From the NCBI GenBank assembly GCA_018058425.1, contig JAGOZX010000027.1, positions 1 to 36,482 of the forward strand: 36,482 nucleotides of DNA, written 5' to 3'. The position numbers and the translations under genes are program-made. This document shows, in pieces, positions 7,742 to 15,280 of the stretch (its first letter is position 1; each line of letters opens with the position of its first letter). A model generated the notes under the pieces. The model had not been told where the DNA came from, made no database searches, and saw only the letters and a program-made list of their open reading frames with translations. The DNA comes from Sebaldella sp. GTDB lineage: Bacteria > Fusobacteriota > Fusobacteriia > Fusobacteriales > Leptotrichiaceae.

Positions 7742-8518
7742 TTATAGTTTAACTTCCTCATTATTTAAGTCATCTATTTCTTTCATTTTAAAGACTATCT
7801 TTCTGAATAAATAATCCAATACCATATCTGCTGGTACTCTGCTTGTTATATCTGCTCCATCATAGTACATTGAAGTAGTTTTAAAAAACATTGAGTGATC
7901 TGCTATCCTTGATAATTCATTGTCAGAAAGTCCTGTTAATGATATTACTACACCTTTTCTTCCTTTTGCAATAACTGCAGGTCCTAATATCCCTTTTTGT
8001 TCTCCAGAAAAGGAAATAAATAAACATATATCATCTTCTTTTATCTTATTAGCATAAAAGAGCATTGCATGTTGGTCTATAAAACTAACAGCTGATATTC
8101 CTAAAAAGGTTAACCGTGTAGAAAAAATATCTGCTGATAGTCTAGAAGGCCCTAATCCAAAAACACTTATATGATTCTTTTTTATGATCAGTTCTGACAA
8201 ATGATCAAGTAACTCAGACTTTATCAGATCTTTTGTTTTAGCTAAATCTTTATAAAGCCCTTCTTCTGATATAGGTACTTGTAATGAACTTTTTTCCAAG
8301 TCTTCAAAGATTATATGTTTCATTTCTGAAAACCCTGTAAATCCCATTTTTTTTGACATTCTAATTATTGTATTAGGACTGCAATATACTATTTCTGCTA
8401 AGTCTTTTATCTTTAGATCCCTTATTTTACTGGAATTTGAAATAATATATCTCAAGATTTCTTTTTCCGTTTCATTTAGATTTTTATACTTATTCTTTAT
8501 TAAATTTTCGATTTTCAT
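7742..8518 (-). CDS. malR: RpiR-family transcriptional regulator (MalR-like)
   Basis: About 258 aa with the RpiR architecture. The N-terminal HTH (LNETEKEILRYIISNSSKIRD, then IVYCSPNTIIRMSKKMGFTGF) is followed by a SIS sugar-phosphate isomerase-like domain (ISVFGLGPSRLSADIFSTRL; LFISFSGEQKG), which in this family senses phosphosugars. I choose the ATG with AAGGTG 6 nt upstream; a GTG three codons earlier is a poorer start. It sits directly upstream of malB-malH on the same strand but with its own terminator. It is the likely regulator of that operon, sensing a phosphorylated alpha-glucoside or glucose 6-phosphate (inference). The symbol is by analogy with F. mortiferum. Confidence 0.82.
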   Translation of the reverse strand: MKIENLIKNKYKNLNETEKEILRYIISNSSKIRDLKIKDLAEIVYCSPNTIIRMSKKMGFTGFSEMKHIIFEDLEKSSLQVPISEEGLYKDLAKTKDLIKSELLDHLSELIIKKNHISVFGLGPSRLSADIFSTRLTFLGISAVSFIDQHAMLFYANKIKEDDICLFISFSGEQKGILGPAVIAKGRKGVVISLTGLSDNELSRIADHSMFFKTTSMYYDGADITSRVPADMVLDYLFRKIVFKMKEIDDLNNEEVKL

Positions 8519-8594
8519 ATGATACACCTTTCAGTCACTAATAACATTAAATGTAAAAGTCATATTCTTATATTTTTAATTTTCTCTTTCACTT

Positions 8595-8882
8595 CTACTT
8601 TATCATTTTTTTTACAGTAGTCATTAATTCCTCAATAATCTCTTCACTTCTACCTTCTTCTACCTGTCTCATAACACAGCTGCTTATATGAGCCTTTAAC
8701 AGTTCTTTTGAAACGCCGTCCAGCGAAGCTTTTATTGACATTATCTGATGTAAAACATCATCACAGTAGACATCTTCTTCTATCATTTTTTTTACTCCAC
8801 GAACTTGTCCCTCTATTCTATTTAATCTCTTAGAAAGAGAACTTTTGAACTCGCTACTGTGATCTGCCTTCCTACATTCCAT
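8595..8882 (-). CDS. csoR: CsoR-family copper-sensing repressor
   Basis: 95-aa all-helical repressor of the CsoR/RcnR family. The Cu(I) triad is in the expected register: Cys40, His65 and Cys69 (VYCDD; AHISSC). The family start motif LNRIEGQVRGVKKMIEE is present. It binds operator DNA as apo-protein and lets go when Cu(I) binds. It starts 14 nt after the copA stop, so it is probably the last gene of the copper operon and controls its own synthesis. A His/Cys-containing N-terminus (MECRKADHSS) precedes the domain. Confidence 0.92.
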   Translation of the reverse strand: MECRKADHSSEFKSSLSKRLNRIEGQVRGVKKMIEEDVYCDDVLHQIMSIKASLDGVSKELLKAHISSCVMRQVEEGRSEEIIEELMTTVKKMIK

Positions 8883-8896
8883 AAAATTTCTCCTCT

Positions 8897-9094
8897 CTAA
8901 ACAGCTTTATAACCTACATCTTCTATTTTTTCTATTACTTCATTTGTAACATCTTTAGCCATTTTAAATTTTGCAGTTCCATTTTCTAAATTTACGCTAA
9001 CTTCGCTTGTTCCCTCTACACTTTCAATAGCACCTACTACTCTTTTTGCACAATGCTCACATGTCATCCCTGTTACTTTTAATTCCTTTTCCAT
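8897..9094 (-). CDS. Possible separately translated CopZ-like copper chaperone (internal in-frame start in copA)
   Basis: Nested in the copA frame. An ATG (Met833 of CopA) has a consensus Shine-Dalgarno AAAGGAG 9 nt upstream, inside the lysine-rich linker. The product would be 65 aa with GMTCEHC and a single ferredoxin-like HMA fold, the size of CopZ proteins. The start signal is seen; use of it is inference. A simple alternative is that copA and copZ were once separate genes and an indel in the A-rich linker joined them, leaving the old ribosome site behind. Confidence 0.5.
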   Translation of the reverse strand: MEKELKVTGMTCEHCAKRVVGAIESVEGTSEVSVNLENGTAKFKMAKDVTNEVIEKIEDVGYKAV

Positions 9095-11590
9095 AGTCTT
9101 TTTCTCCTTTTGTTTTGAATTTTTTCTTTTTTTAGTAAATTTATAATTTTCAGGTTTAAAAAATTTCAACCTTAATGCGTTTAATAATACTGATACTGAA
9201 CTTAACGACATTGCCAATGCTGCCAACATAGGATTTAATTTTGGTCCGCCTAATGCGTAAAAAATCCCTGCTGCAAATGGTATACCTAAAGTATTATAAG
9301 CAAATGCCCAAAATAGATTCTGTTTTATATTTCTAATTGTTGCTCTACTTAATTTTATAGCATTTACTACATCTAAAATATCACTTCTTATTAATACTAT
9401 ATCTGCTGATTCTATAGCTATATCTGTTCCACTTCCTATCGCTACACCTACATTTGCCTTTGCTAATGCTGGAGAATCATTTATTCCATCTCCTACCATT
9501 GCTACGAAGTCTCCCTTATCTTGGTAAAATTTCACTGCATCAGATTTTTCATTTGGTAGAACTTCTGCTATTACATCATCTATTCCTACTTGTTTAGCTA
9601 TATAGTCAGCTGTCTTTTTATTATCTCCAGTTAGCATTACAACCTTTATACCCATTCCATGTAATTCTTCAATTGCTCTCTTACTATTTTCTTTTACAGT
9701 GTCTGCAACTGCTACTAATCCTAATAATTTATCATTTTTTGATAAAAACATAACAGTTTTTCCTTCATCTGATAATCTATCAAAACTTTTATCAAAGTGT
9801 GAAGTTTCTATATTATTTTTTACCATTAACTTCTTATTACCTAAAAATACTGTATTTCCTTCTATTTTGGTCATTATACCAAATCCTGGTATATTTTCAA
9901 AGTCTTCTACATTTAAAAACTCAGTATTCATTTCTTTAGCATGATTTAATATTGCCTCTGCAAGTGGATGTTCCGAACCCTTTTCTGTACTTGCTGCATA
10001 TTTAAGAAGTTCTAATTCTTGATTATTTTCTGTTATTAAGTCTGTTACAACTGGTTTTCCTTGTGTTATTGTACCTGTTTTATCAAATATAATAGTATCT
10101 ATTTTATGCGTTGTTTCTAATGCTTCTCCACTTTTTATAAGTATTCCATTTTCTGCACCTTTACCAGTTCCAACCATTATAGCTGTTGGAGTTGCTAATC
10201 CTAGTGCACACGGACAAGCTATTACAAGAACTGAAATAAAGATTGTAAGCGAGAATATTAACCCTGCTCCAGCTATGTACCAAATAACACCTGATAAAAT
10301 TGCTATTACTATTACTATAGGGACAAAGTACCCCGATATAGTATCAGCTAGTCTAGAAATTGGTGCTTTTGAACCTTGAGCTTCTTCTACTAATTTTATT
10401 ATTTGTGATAACATAGTATCTGTTCCTACTTTTGTTGCTTGAAACTCAATACTTCCATTTTTATTTATACTTCCACCTATTACTTTGTCTCCTTGTTTTT
10501 TCTGTACAGGAAGACTTTCTCCAGTAAGCATAGCTTCATCTATACTTGTAGTTCCTTTACTTACAACACCATCTACCGGAACTTTTTCCCCAGGTTTTAC
10601 TACAATAGTATCCCCTTCTTTTATCTCTTCTATTAATACTTCTACTTCTACTCCATCTACAATTATTAAAGCTTTTTTAGGTTGCAGCCCTATTAATTTT
10701 TTTATAGCTGATGATGTTTTTCCTTTAGTTTTAGCTTCTAAATATTTTCCTAATAAAATTAATGTTATTATTACTCCAGCTGATTCGAAATATAAATCCA
10801 TCGAATAATGATGTTCTCCTTGAAAAATTTTATATGTGGCAAATAATCCATATAAAACAGCCGCCGAAGTTCCTATTGCAATTAATGAATCCATATTAGG
10901 AGACCTTTTTATTAAGTTCTTAAATCCTCTTGTAAAAAATTTATTTCCAGCAATTAATATTGGAATTACCAATATAATTTGTGCTATAGCAAAATTTCCC
11001 GCATTATAATCTGGATTTATAAACTCTGGAATATACATTCCCATCATGTGTCCCATTGCAATATATAGTAAAGGAATAGCAAATATAAGTGATACTATAA
11101 ACTTTATTCCTAATACTTTTATTTCATTATTATAAATCTTTTCTTTTTCTTCATCTTTCATATCTACATCAAGAGGCTTATAACCAGCTTCTACGATCTT
11201 TTCTTTTATATCAGATATACTTACTTTATCTGGATTATAATCAAAATTTCCAGTTTCATTAGCAAAGTTTACCTCTGCTTTTTCAATACCTTCTAATTTC
11301 TTTACACTTTTTTCTATAGCTGCCGCACAAGCTGTACATGTCATGCCACTTATAGAAATTGAAACTTTTTTTACACTACTGTTTCCTATCAAGTCATACC
11401 CAATCTTTCCCACTTCTTGCTTGATTTTATCAAAGTCGTACTCTTTTTCATCATACTCTATTTTTAACTTTTCTGTGGCAAAGTTTACACTTGCATCCTT
11501 TACCCCTTCTAATTTCTTCATTCCTCTTTCTATGGCTCCAGCACAAGCTGTACATGTCATGCCCTTTACGTCATATATCTCAGTTTTCAT
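8897..11590 (-). CDS. copA: Cu(+)-exporting P1B-ATPase CopA with C-terminal CopZ-like domain
   Basis: Inner-membrane Cu(+) efflux pump of 897 aa. Two N-terminal HMA domains carry GMTCTAC (Cys13/Cys16 and Cys85/Cys88). The core has eight transmembrane helices with the metal-site CPC at 459-461, phosphorylated Asp503 in DKTGT, the HP motif in EHPLAEA, and GDGIND around 700-705. After a lysine-rich linker (about 818-832) a third HMA domain with GMTCEHC follows, which is not the usual CopA architecture and resembles a free CopZ chaperone. Met833 in that linker is preceded by AAAGGAG with 9-nt spacing, so a separate 65-aa CopZ could also be made. Lies between a phosphatase gene (32 nt upstream) and csoR. 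Confidence 0.93.
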   Translation of the reverse strand: MKTEIYDVKGMTCTACAGAIERGMKKLEGVKDASVNFATEKLKIEYDEKEYDFDKIKQEVGKIGYDLIGNSSVKKVSISISGMTCTACAAAIEKSVKKLEGIEKAEVNFANETGNFDYNPDKVSISDIKEKIVEAGYKPLDVDMKDEEKEKIYNNEIKVLGIKFIVSLIFAIPLLYIAMGHMMGMYIPEFINPDYNAGNFAIAQIILVIPILIAGNKFFTRGFKNLIKRSPNMDSLIAIGTSAAVLYGLFATYKIFQGEHHYSMDLYFESAGVIITLILLGKYLEAKTKGKTSSAIKKLIGLQPKKALIIVDGVEVEVLIEEIKEGDTIVVKPGEKVPVDGVVSKGTTSIDEAMLTGESLPVQKKQGDKVIGGSINKNGSIEFQATKVGTDTMLSQIIKLVEEAQGSKAPISRLADTISGYFVPIVIVIAILSGVIWYIAGAGLIFSLTIFISVLVIACPCALGLATPTAIMVGTGKGAENGILIKSGEALETTHKIDTIIFDKTGTITQGKPVVTDLITENNQELELLKYAASTEKGSEHPLAEAILNHAKEMNTEFLNVEDFENIPGFGIMTKIEGNTVFLGNKKLMVKNNIETSHFDKSFDRLSDEGKTVMFLSKNDKLLGLVAVADTVKENSKRAIEELHGMGIKVVMLTGDNKKTADYIAKQVGIDDVIAEVLPNEKSDAVKFYQDKGDFVAMVGDGINDSPALAKANVGVAIGSGTDIAIESADIVLIRSDILDVVNAIKLSRATIRNIKQNLFWAFAYNTLGIPFAAGIFYALGGPKLNPMLAALAMSLSSVSVLLNALRLKFFKPENYKFTKKRKNSKQKEKKTMEKELKVTGMTCEHCAKRVVGAIESVEGTSEVSVNLENGTAKFKMAKDVTNEVIEKIEDVGYKAV

Positions 11591-11622
11591 TTTTATTTCT
11601 CCTTTCAGAAATCAAATAAATT

Positions 11623-12339
11623 TCAATTTTCTTTTTCTAAAAAACTTAATTTTAAAATTTCTATATCTTTTTCATTAAATCCTATAAATTTTAGGTACCC
11701 CTCAGTGCCATTAAACTCATTTCTTAAATAATTTAAAAATGTATTTATACTCTCTGCTTCTGCTCCAAGAAACTCTTTTAAACTCTCGTCATTTTCATAA
11801 GAAAATTTATCTATAATTGAGTTTAAATTATTCATACTAAGTGTGTAGTTTTCTATAATATCTTTAGTATCTACACCGATTAGAAGAAGTAACATTGCCG
11901 CTATCATTCCTGTTCTGTCTTTTCCTGCTGAACAATGGAATAATATCTCTTTATCTTCATTTTCTATCATTATTTTAAATACTTCATAAAAATATTTAGT
12001 GCAGGTCTTTAAGGATTCTATATAAAGTCCTCCTAGAGACTCAGGATAACTTTTTAAACCTTTTAATAAATGTATATGCTCATATTGCACTTCACTTATA
12101 TCACATAAATTATCCTTCCATCCTTCACATTCCTCATCTGATCTCAAATCTATATTAATTTTCACTCCGTAATCAACTAATTTTTTTATATCACTCTCTG
12201 TTAAATTATCTAGGCCATCAGATCTGATAAATCTTTTCCACTTACTTATATTACCCCCACTACACTTAAAACCTCCTAAGTCTCTTACATTATAGGCTCC
12301 TTCTAAAGTGATCATTTGTCTTTGTACTAATTCATCCAT
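11623..12339 (-). CDS. Tyrosine/serine protein phosphatase (Y_phosphatase3 / PtpB-like)
   Basis: About 238 aa. The family signatures are plain: N-terminal YNVRDLGGF, then IDLRSDEE, and the active-site P-loop HCSAGKDRTG with the nucleophilic Cys about 136 residues from the start. Such enzymes act on phosphotyrosine, phosphoserine or phosphoinositides. I choose the second ATG, 5 nt after GGAGG; the first ATG is itself part of that ribosome site region and lacks one of its own. It is the first gene after the strong promoter in front of the copper genes, so it is likely cotranscribed with copA and csoR. Its role in copper response is not known to me. Confidence 0.82.
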   Translation of the reverse strand: MDELVQRQMITLEGAYNVRDLGGFKCSGGNISKWKRFIRSDGLDNLTESDIKKLVDYGVKINIDLRSDEECEGWKDNLCDISEVQYEHIHLLKGLKSYPESLGGLYIESLKTCTKYFYEVFKIMIENEDKEILFHCSAGKDRTGMIAAMLLLLIGVDTKDIIENYTLSMNNLNSIIDKFSYENDESLKEFLGAEAESINTFLNYLRNEFNGTEGYLKFIGFNEKDIEILKLSFLEKEN

Positions 12340-12383
12340 ATATACCTCCATATAAATTCTTCTTAATTTTATGTTTTATACTT

Positions 12384-12400
12384 ATACCCCCTTACCCTAT
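12384..12400. promoter_or_regulatory. Candidate CsoR operator
   Basis: ATACCCCCTTACCCTAT (plus strand) stands out as a G/C block in AT-rich DNA. It sits just downstream of the -10 element of the phosphatase-copA-csoR promoter, overlapping the transcription start. CsoR sites are G/C-tract elements flanked by ATAC/GTAT. Here the two tracts are in the same orientation rather than a clean palindrome, so the assignment is tentative. Confidence 0.4.
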
Positions 12401-12404
12401 AATT

Positions 12405-12433
12405 ATAATACTATAAATTTATATTTTTGTCAA
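12405..12433 (-). promoter_or_regulatory. Promoter of the phosphatase-copA-csoR operon
   Basis: TTGACA (12433-12428), exactly 17 nt, TATTAT (12410-12405) on the minus strand. Predicted start near 12398, inside the G/C-tract element. No other clear promoter was seen before copA. Confidence 0.75.
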
Positions 12434-12473
12434 ATAAATATTCTTTTTTCCCGAAAAAAAATCACAAAGTACT

Positions 12474-12512
12474 AAAAAAGCTGCTTCCAAAATCCTCATT
12501 TTGAAAACAGCT
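12474..12512 (-). terminator. Terminator of the Tpx-TlpA unit
   Basis: Fourteen-bp stem (two G-U pairs) with a 6-nt loop, followed on the minus strand by TTTTT. Lies 27 nt after the TlpA-like stop. Confidence 0.85.
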
Positions 12513-12538
12513 CTATATTTAATTATTTAATTTTTAGT

Positions 12539-13042
12539 TTATTTTGTTAGTTTTTCCACCAAAATATCATATGTTAATTCACCCTCTACTACCTCTGATA
12601 CTTTTCCATCTTTATCTATAATTAAGTTAAATGGAAATCCTTGTATTCCAGTACCACTTAAAAAGACGTCATTATAGTCATAATAAGCTGGGAAAGTATA
12701 TTTATTTTTAGCTAAATACTCTGCTACTATTTCAGGTGAAGAATTATTTGCACTATATACTACTACTATATTTGCTGCATCTTTATGCTCTTCATAGAAT
12801 TTTTGTAGTTCTATTGCTTCATTTCTACAGTGAGGACACCATTCAGCTGCTATTATAAATAAAGTTTTCTTATCTTTTTTTAGCACATCCGAACTATTAA
12901 AAGTTTCTTTTCCATCCACAGATTTTAGAGTAAAACTTGGAAATTTAGTTCCTTTTACAGGATCTACTTTAAACTCCGAAGAACCTGATGAACAAGAGAT
13001 CATAAATACAACACTTAAAATTATTAAAATTATTTTTTTCAT
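12539..13042 (-). CDS. TlpA/ResA-like thioredoxin-fold lipoprotein
   Basis: 167 aa. The lipoprotein signal peptide ends at Cys17 (FMISC). The mature protein has the AhpC/TSA-TlpA fold with the redox motif WCPHC at Cys69/Cys72 (AAEWCPHCRNEA) and the cis-Pro region near GFPFNLIIDKDG. It would act as a membrane-tethered extracytoplasmic thiol reductase. It follows the lipid-anchored thiol peroxidase by 16 nt, so the likely job is to reduce that peroxidase or other periplasmic disulfides (inference). It needs an electron donor across the membrane such as a CcdA/DsbD protein; none is in this window. Confidence 0.87.
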   Translation of the reverse strand: MKKIILIILSVVFMISCSSGSSEFKVDPVKGTKFPSFTLKSVDGKETFNSSDVLKKDKKTLFIIAAEWCPHCRNEAIELQKFYEEHKDAANIVVVYSANNSSPEIVAEYLAKNKYTFPAYYDYNDVFLSGTGIQGFPFNLIIDKDGKVSEVVEGELTYDILVEKLTK

Positions 13043-13058
13043 TAGTTACTCCTTTTCT

Positions 13059-13739
13059 TTATTTTTTTAATAGATTTTTTTCCAAAAAATCCATTGCCTT
13101 ATTTATATCTAATTCTTTTGTTACTTCTTTTCCGTAATCCACATACTTAACTACATCATTTTCATCTACTATTATTATTGCTCTAGTCAATAACTGATAC
13201 TCTTTCATTAAAAATCCATTTTTCAATGAAAATTCATGATCTTGATAATCAGATAAAGTCTTTAAATTATGAATCTCATTATCAGAACAAAATCTTGTCA
13301 TTGCAAATGGCAGATCATCTGTAATAGAATAAAAGAAAACATTAGAATGCTCTTTTGCCTTACTATCCAAAGTTTTTGTTTGTAGTGAACAAACTGGTGT
13401 ATCAAGTGAAGGAGCAGTATAAATAACCTTAATTCCTTTATCATTAGATAACTTCACTTTTTCCATTTTATTAAATTCACCCACAGGAGCTATTAATTCA
13501 GCATCCTCTAATTTATCTCCAACTTTGATTCTTTTATTTAGTATAGTTACTTCTTTTCCATCTACTGTGATTTCTTCACCTTTAGGAACTACTACTTTAG
13601 CTTCTTCTGACTTAGTTTCATCAGTGGTAATAGCACAAGTTTCTGCTTTTCCATCTGAACTTTTCTCTGATACTTTTTCAGTTTTTCCACAACTTAAAAT
13701 TCCCAAAGCTACTATTAATAAAATCAAATATTTTTTCAA
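13059..13739 (-). CDS. Lipid-anchored thiol peroxidase (Tpx family)
   Basis: 226 aa. The signal peptide ends at the lipobox GILSC (Cys17), followed by about 40 residues of Ser/Glu/Lys-rich spacer, then a Tpx domain. Peroxidatic Cys117 lies in PSLDTPVCSLQT and resolving Cys151 in RFCSDNEI, 34 residues apart as in E. coli Tpx (Cys61/Cys95). It would reduce hydroperoxides outside the cytoplasm. A lipoprotein Tpx is unusual because most Tpx are soluble proteins without a lipobox. Clear SD AGGAGG. First gene of a two-gene unit with the TlpA-like protein. Confidence 0.87.
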   Translation of the reverse strand: MKKYLILLIVALGILSCGKTEKVSEKSSDGKAETCAITTDETKSEEAKVVVPKGEEITVDGKEVTILNKRIKVGDKLEDAELIAPVGEFNKMEKVKLSNDKGIKVIYTAPSLDTPVCSLQTKTLDSKAKEHSNVFFYSITDDLPFAMTRFCSDNEIHNLKTLSDYQDHEFSLKNGFLMKEYQLLTRAIIIVDENDVVKYVDYGKEVTKELDINKAMDFLEKNLLKK

Positions 13740-13833
13740 TATTTTTCCTCCTAAAATTTCATATACAAGTTTACCACTAAAAAAATACTGACCCTAAAGC
13801 CTAACTTCACTTCATAATCCATATTCCCTTATT

Positions 13834-13862
13834 ATAATATTAATTATTATGACTTTTGTCAA
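13834..13862 (-). promoter_or_regulatory. Promoter of the Tpx-TlpA unit with a PerR-like element
   Basis: TTGACA (13862-13857), 17 nt, TATTAT (13839-13834). Between the elements, 13838-13852 matches a PerR-type 7-1-7 box (TTATAAT-N-ATTATAA) at about 11 of 14 positions. In AT-rich DNA such partial matches are common, so the operator part is weak. Confidence 0.55.
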
Positions 13863-13869
13863 TATTTTT

Positions 13870-14424
13870 TTAAAATGATGGTGGAGTTGCCACCCATAAA
13901 ACTCTTGATATACTAGATTTTGAAGCATTAGATATATAGTGGTCTACACTAGGTTTATAATAAAAACTTTCGCCTTTTTTAGCTCTATATTTCTTATTAC
14001 CTAAATGAATAAATACTGCTCCAGCTAATACATAGCCAAATTCTTCACCTTCATGTGCTACTTCCATCTTATATCTGCCATCTGGCTCTAATGTAATGAG
14101 TATAGGCTCCATTCTGTTTTTTTGTGCGTTTGGAATTATCCATCTAATATCATATCCAAGTTCTTCATTTTGAACCTCATAAAAATCCTCATCTAAGAAA
14201 ACTATTTTCTCTTGTTGATTTTCATTAAAAAACTCTCTGATATTTGTTCCTAAAACTTCCAATATATCTTCTAAAGTTGATAATGAGGGTGATGTCAAAT
14301 CTCTTTCTAATTGTGATATAAAACCTTTTGATAATTCACATCTATCTGCTAGTTCATTTTGTGTTAAAAGCTTTTCTTGTCTTAAACTTTTAAGCTTTTC
14401 ACCAATTTTCACAGGAATCTCCAA
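13870..14424 (-). CDS. XRE-cupin transcriptional regulator of the polyamine operon
   Basis: 184 aa. An N-terminal XRE helix-turn-helix (IGEKLKSLRQEK, then LADRCELSKGFISQLERD) is joined to a C-terminal cupin_2 domain (EGEEFGYVLAGAVFIHLG, GESFYYKPSVDHYISN). Same architecture as PuuR, the E. coli putrescine-responsive repressor. It is the last gene of the spermidine biosynthesis operon, 4 nt after speB. It likely senses a polyamine or intermediate and binds the inverted repeats at the speA promoters (inference). Its ligand is not deducible from sequence. Confidence 0.85.
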   Translation of the reverse strand: MEIPVKIGEKLKSLRQEKLLTQNELADRCELSKGFISQLERDLTSPSLSTLEDILEVLGTNIREFFNENQQEKIVFLDEDFYEVQNEELGYDIRWIIPNAQKNRMEPILITLEPDGRYKMEVAHEGEEFGYVLAGAVFIHLGNKKYRAKKGESFYYKPSVDHYISNASKSSISRVLWVATPPSF

Positions 14425-14428
14425 CTTT

Positions 14429-15280
14429 CTATTTTAATATAGCAAATGTTAGCTCCCTTATAATTTTACATGCTACTGCTGTTGAAACACCACTTTGATC
14501 GTAATGCGGAGATAATTCTACAACATCTGCTCCAACTATTTTAGCATTTTTCAAGACTTTTATCAAATCTAACATCTCATGAAAGTTTATTCCTCCTGCT
14601 TCTGGTGTCCCAGTACCAGAAAAAATAGATGGATCAAGTACATCTAGATCTATTGTGACATAGACTGGTCTACCTTTTATTTTCTCTATTATTTCTTCTA
14701 ATTTAGTAAATTTAAATTTTTCTTGAAAAATTCCTTTTTCATGGTAGCTAAATTCATCTTTTTCTCCTGATCTTATACAGAATTGATAAATTTTATCTCT
14801 TCCTACCATATCATAAATTCTTTTTATTACAGAAGCATGTGACAGTTTCTCTCCCATATAATCGTCTCTCAGGTCTGTGTGTGCATCAAAATGTAGTATG
14901 ACTAGTTCATCCTTATATTTTTTATAATAAGCTTCCACTAAAGGATATGTAACTAAATGCTCTCCACCCACTGAAAATAAAATTTTATTATCCAAAACTA
15001 CTCTTTCTGCATTCTTTTTTATTATTTCTAATACTCTTTCCGTATTACCAAATGGTAATTCAATATCCCCCATATCAAATAATTTATGTTCGCTCAAATC
15101 GCAATCAAAATACGGACTATAAGTTTCAAGTCCGTACGAATTTTCTCTCACAGCAGATGGAGCAAATCTAGTTCCCGGTCTATATGAAACTGTTCCATCA
15201 TATGGAATTCCCATTAAAACCAGTTCTGCTTCTTCATATTCTGAATCAAATCCTATAAAATTAAAAATATTCTGCTTCAT
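14429..15280 (-). CDS. speB: Agmatinase SpeB (ureohydrolase)
   Basis: Hydrolyses agmatine to putrescine and urea; 283 aa. The binuclear Mn ligands are in the ureohydrolase motifs GGEHLVTYP, HFDAHTDLRDD and TIDLDVLDPS. RPGTRFAPSAVRENS near the N-terminus and PEAGGINFHEM near the C-terminus are typical of agmatinase. The start overlaps the speE stop by 4 nt (ATGA). It completes the arginine-agmatine-putrescine route with SpeA of the same operon. Confidence 0.92.
   Translation of the reverse strand: MKQNIFNFIGFDSEYEEAELVLMGIPYDGTVSYRPGTRFAPSAVRENSYGLETYSPYFDCDLSEHKLFDMGDIELPFGNTERVLEIIKKNAERVVLDNKILFSVGGEHLVTYPLVEAYYKKYKDELVILHFDAHTDLRDDYMGEKLSHASVIKRIYDMVGRDKIYQFCIRSGEKDEFSYHEKGIFQEKFKFTKLEEIIEKIKGRPVYVTIDLDVLDPSIFSGTGTPEAGGINFHEMLDLIKVLKNAKIVGADVVELSPHYDQSGVSTAVACKIIRELTFAILK

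Noticed and set aside
9699-10808. Plus-strand open frames of 65-107 codons inside copA
   Set aside because: Antisense shadows of a well-supported gene, Ser/Phe/Leu-rich, without ribosome sites.
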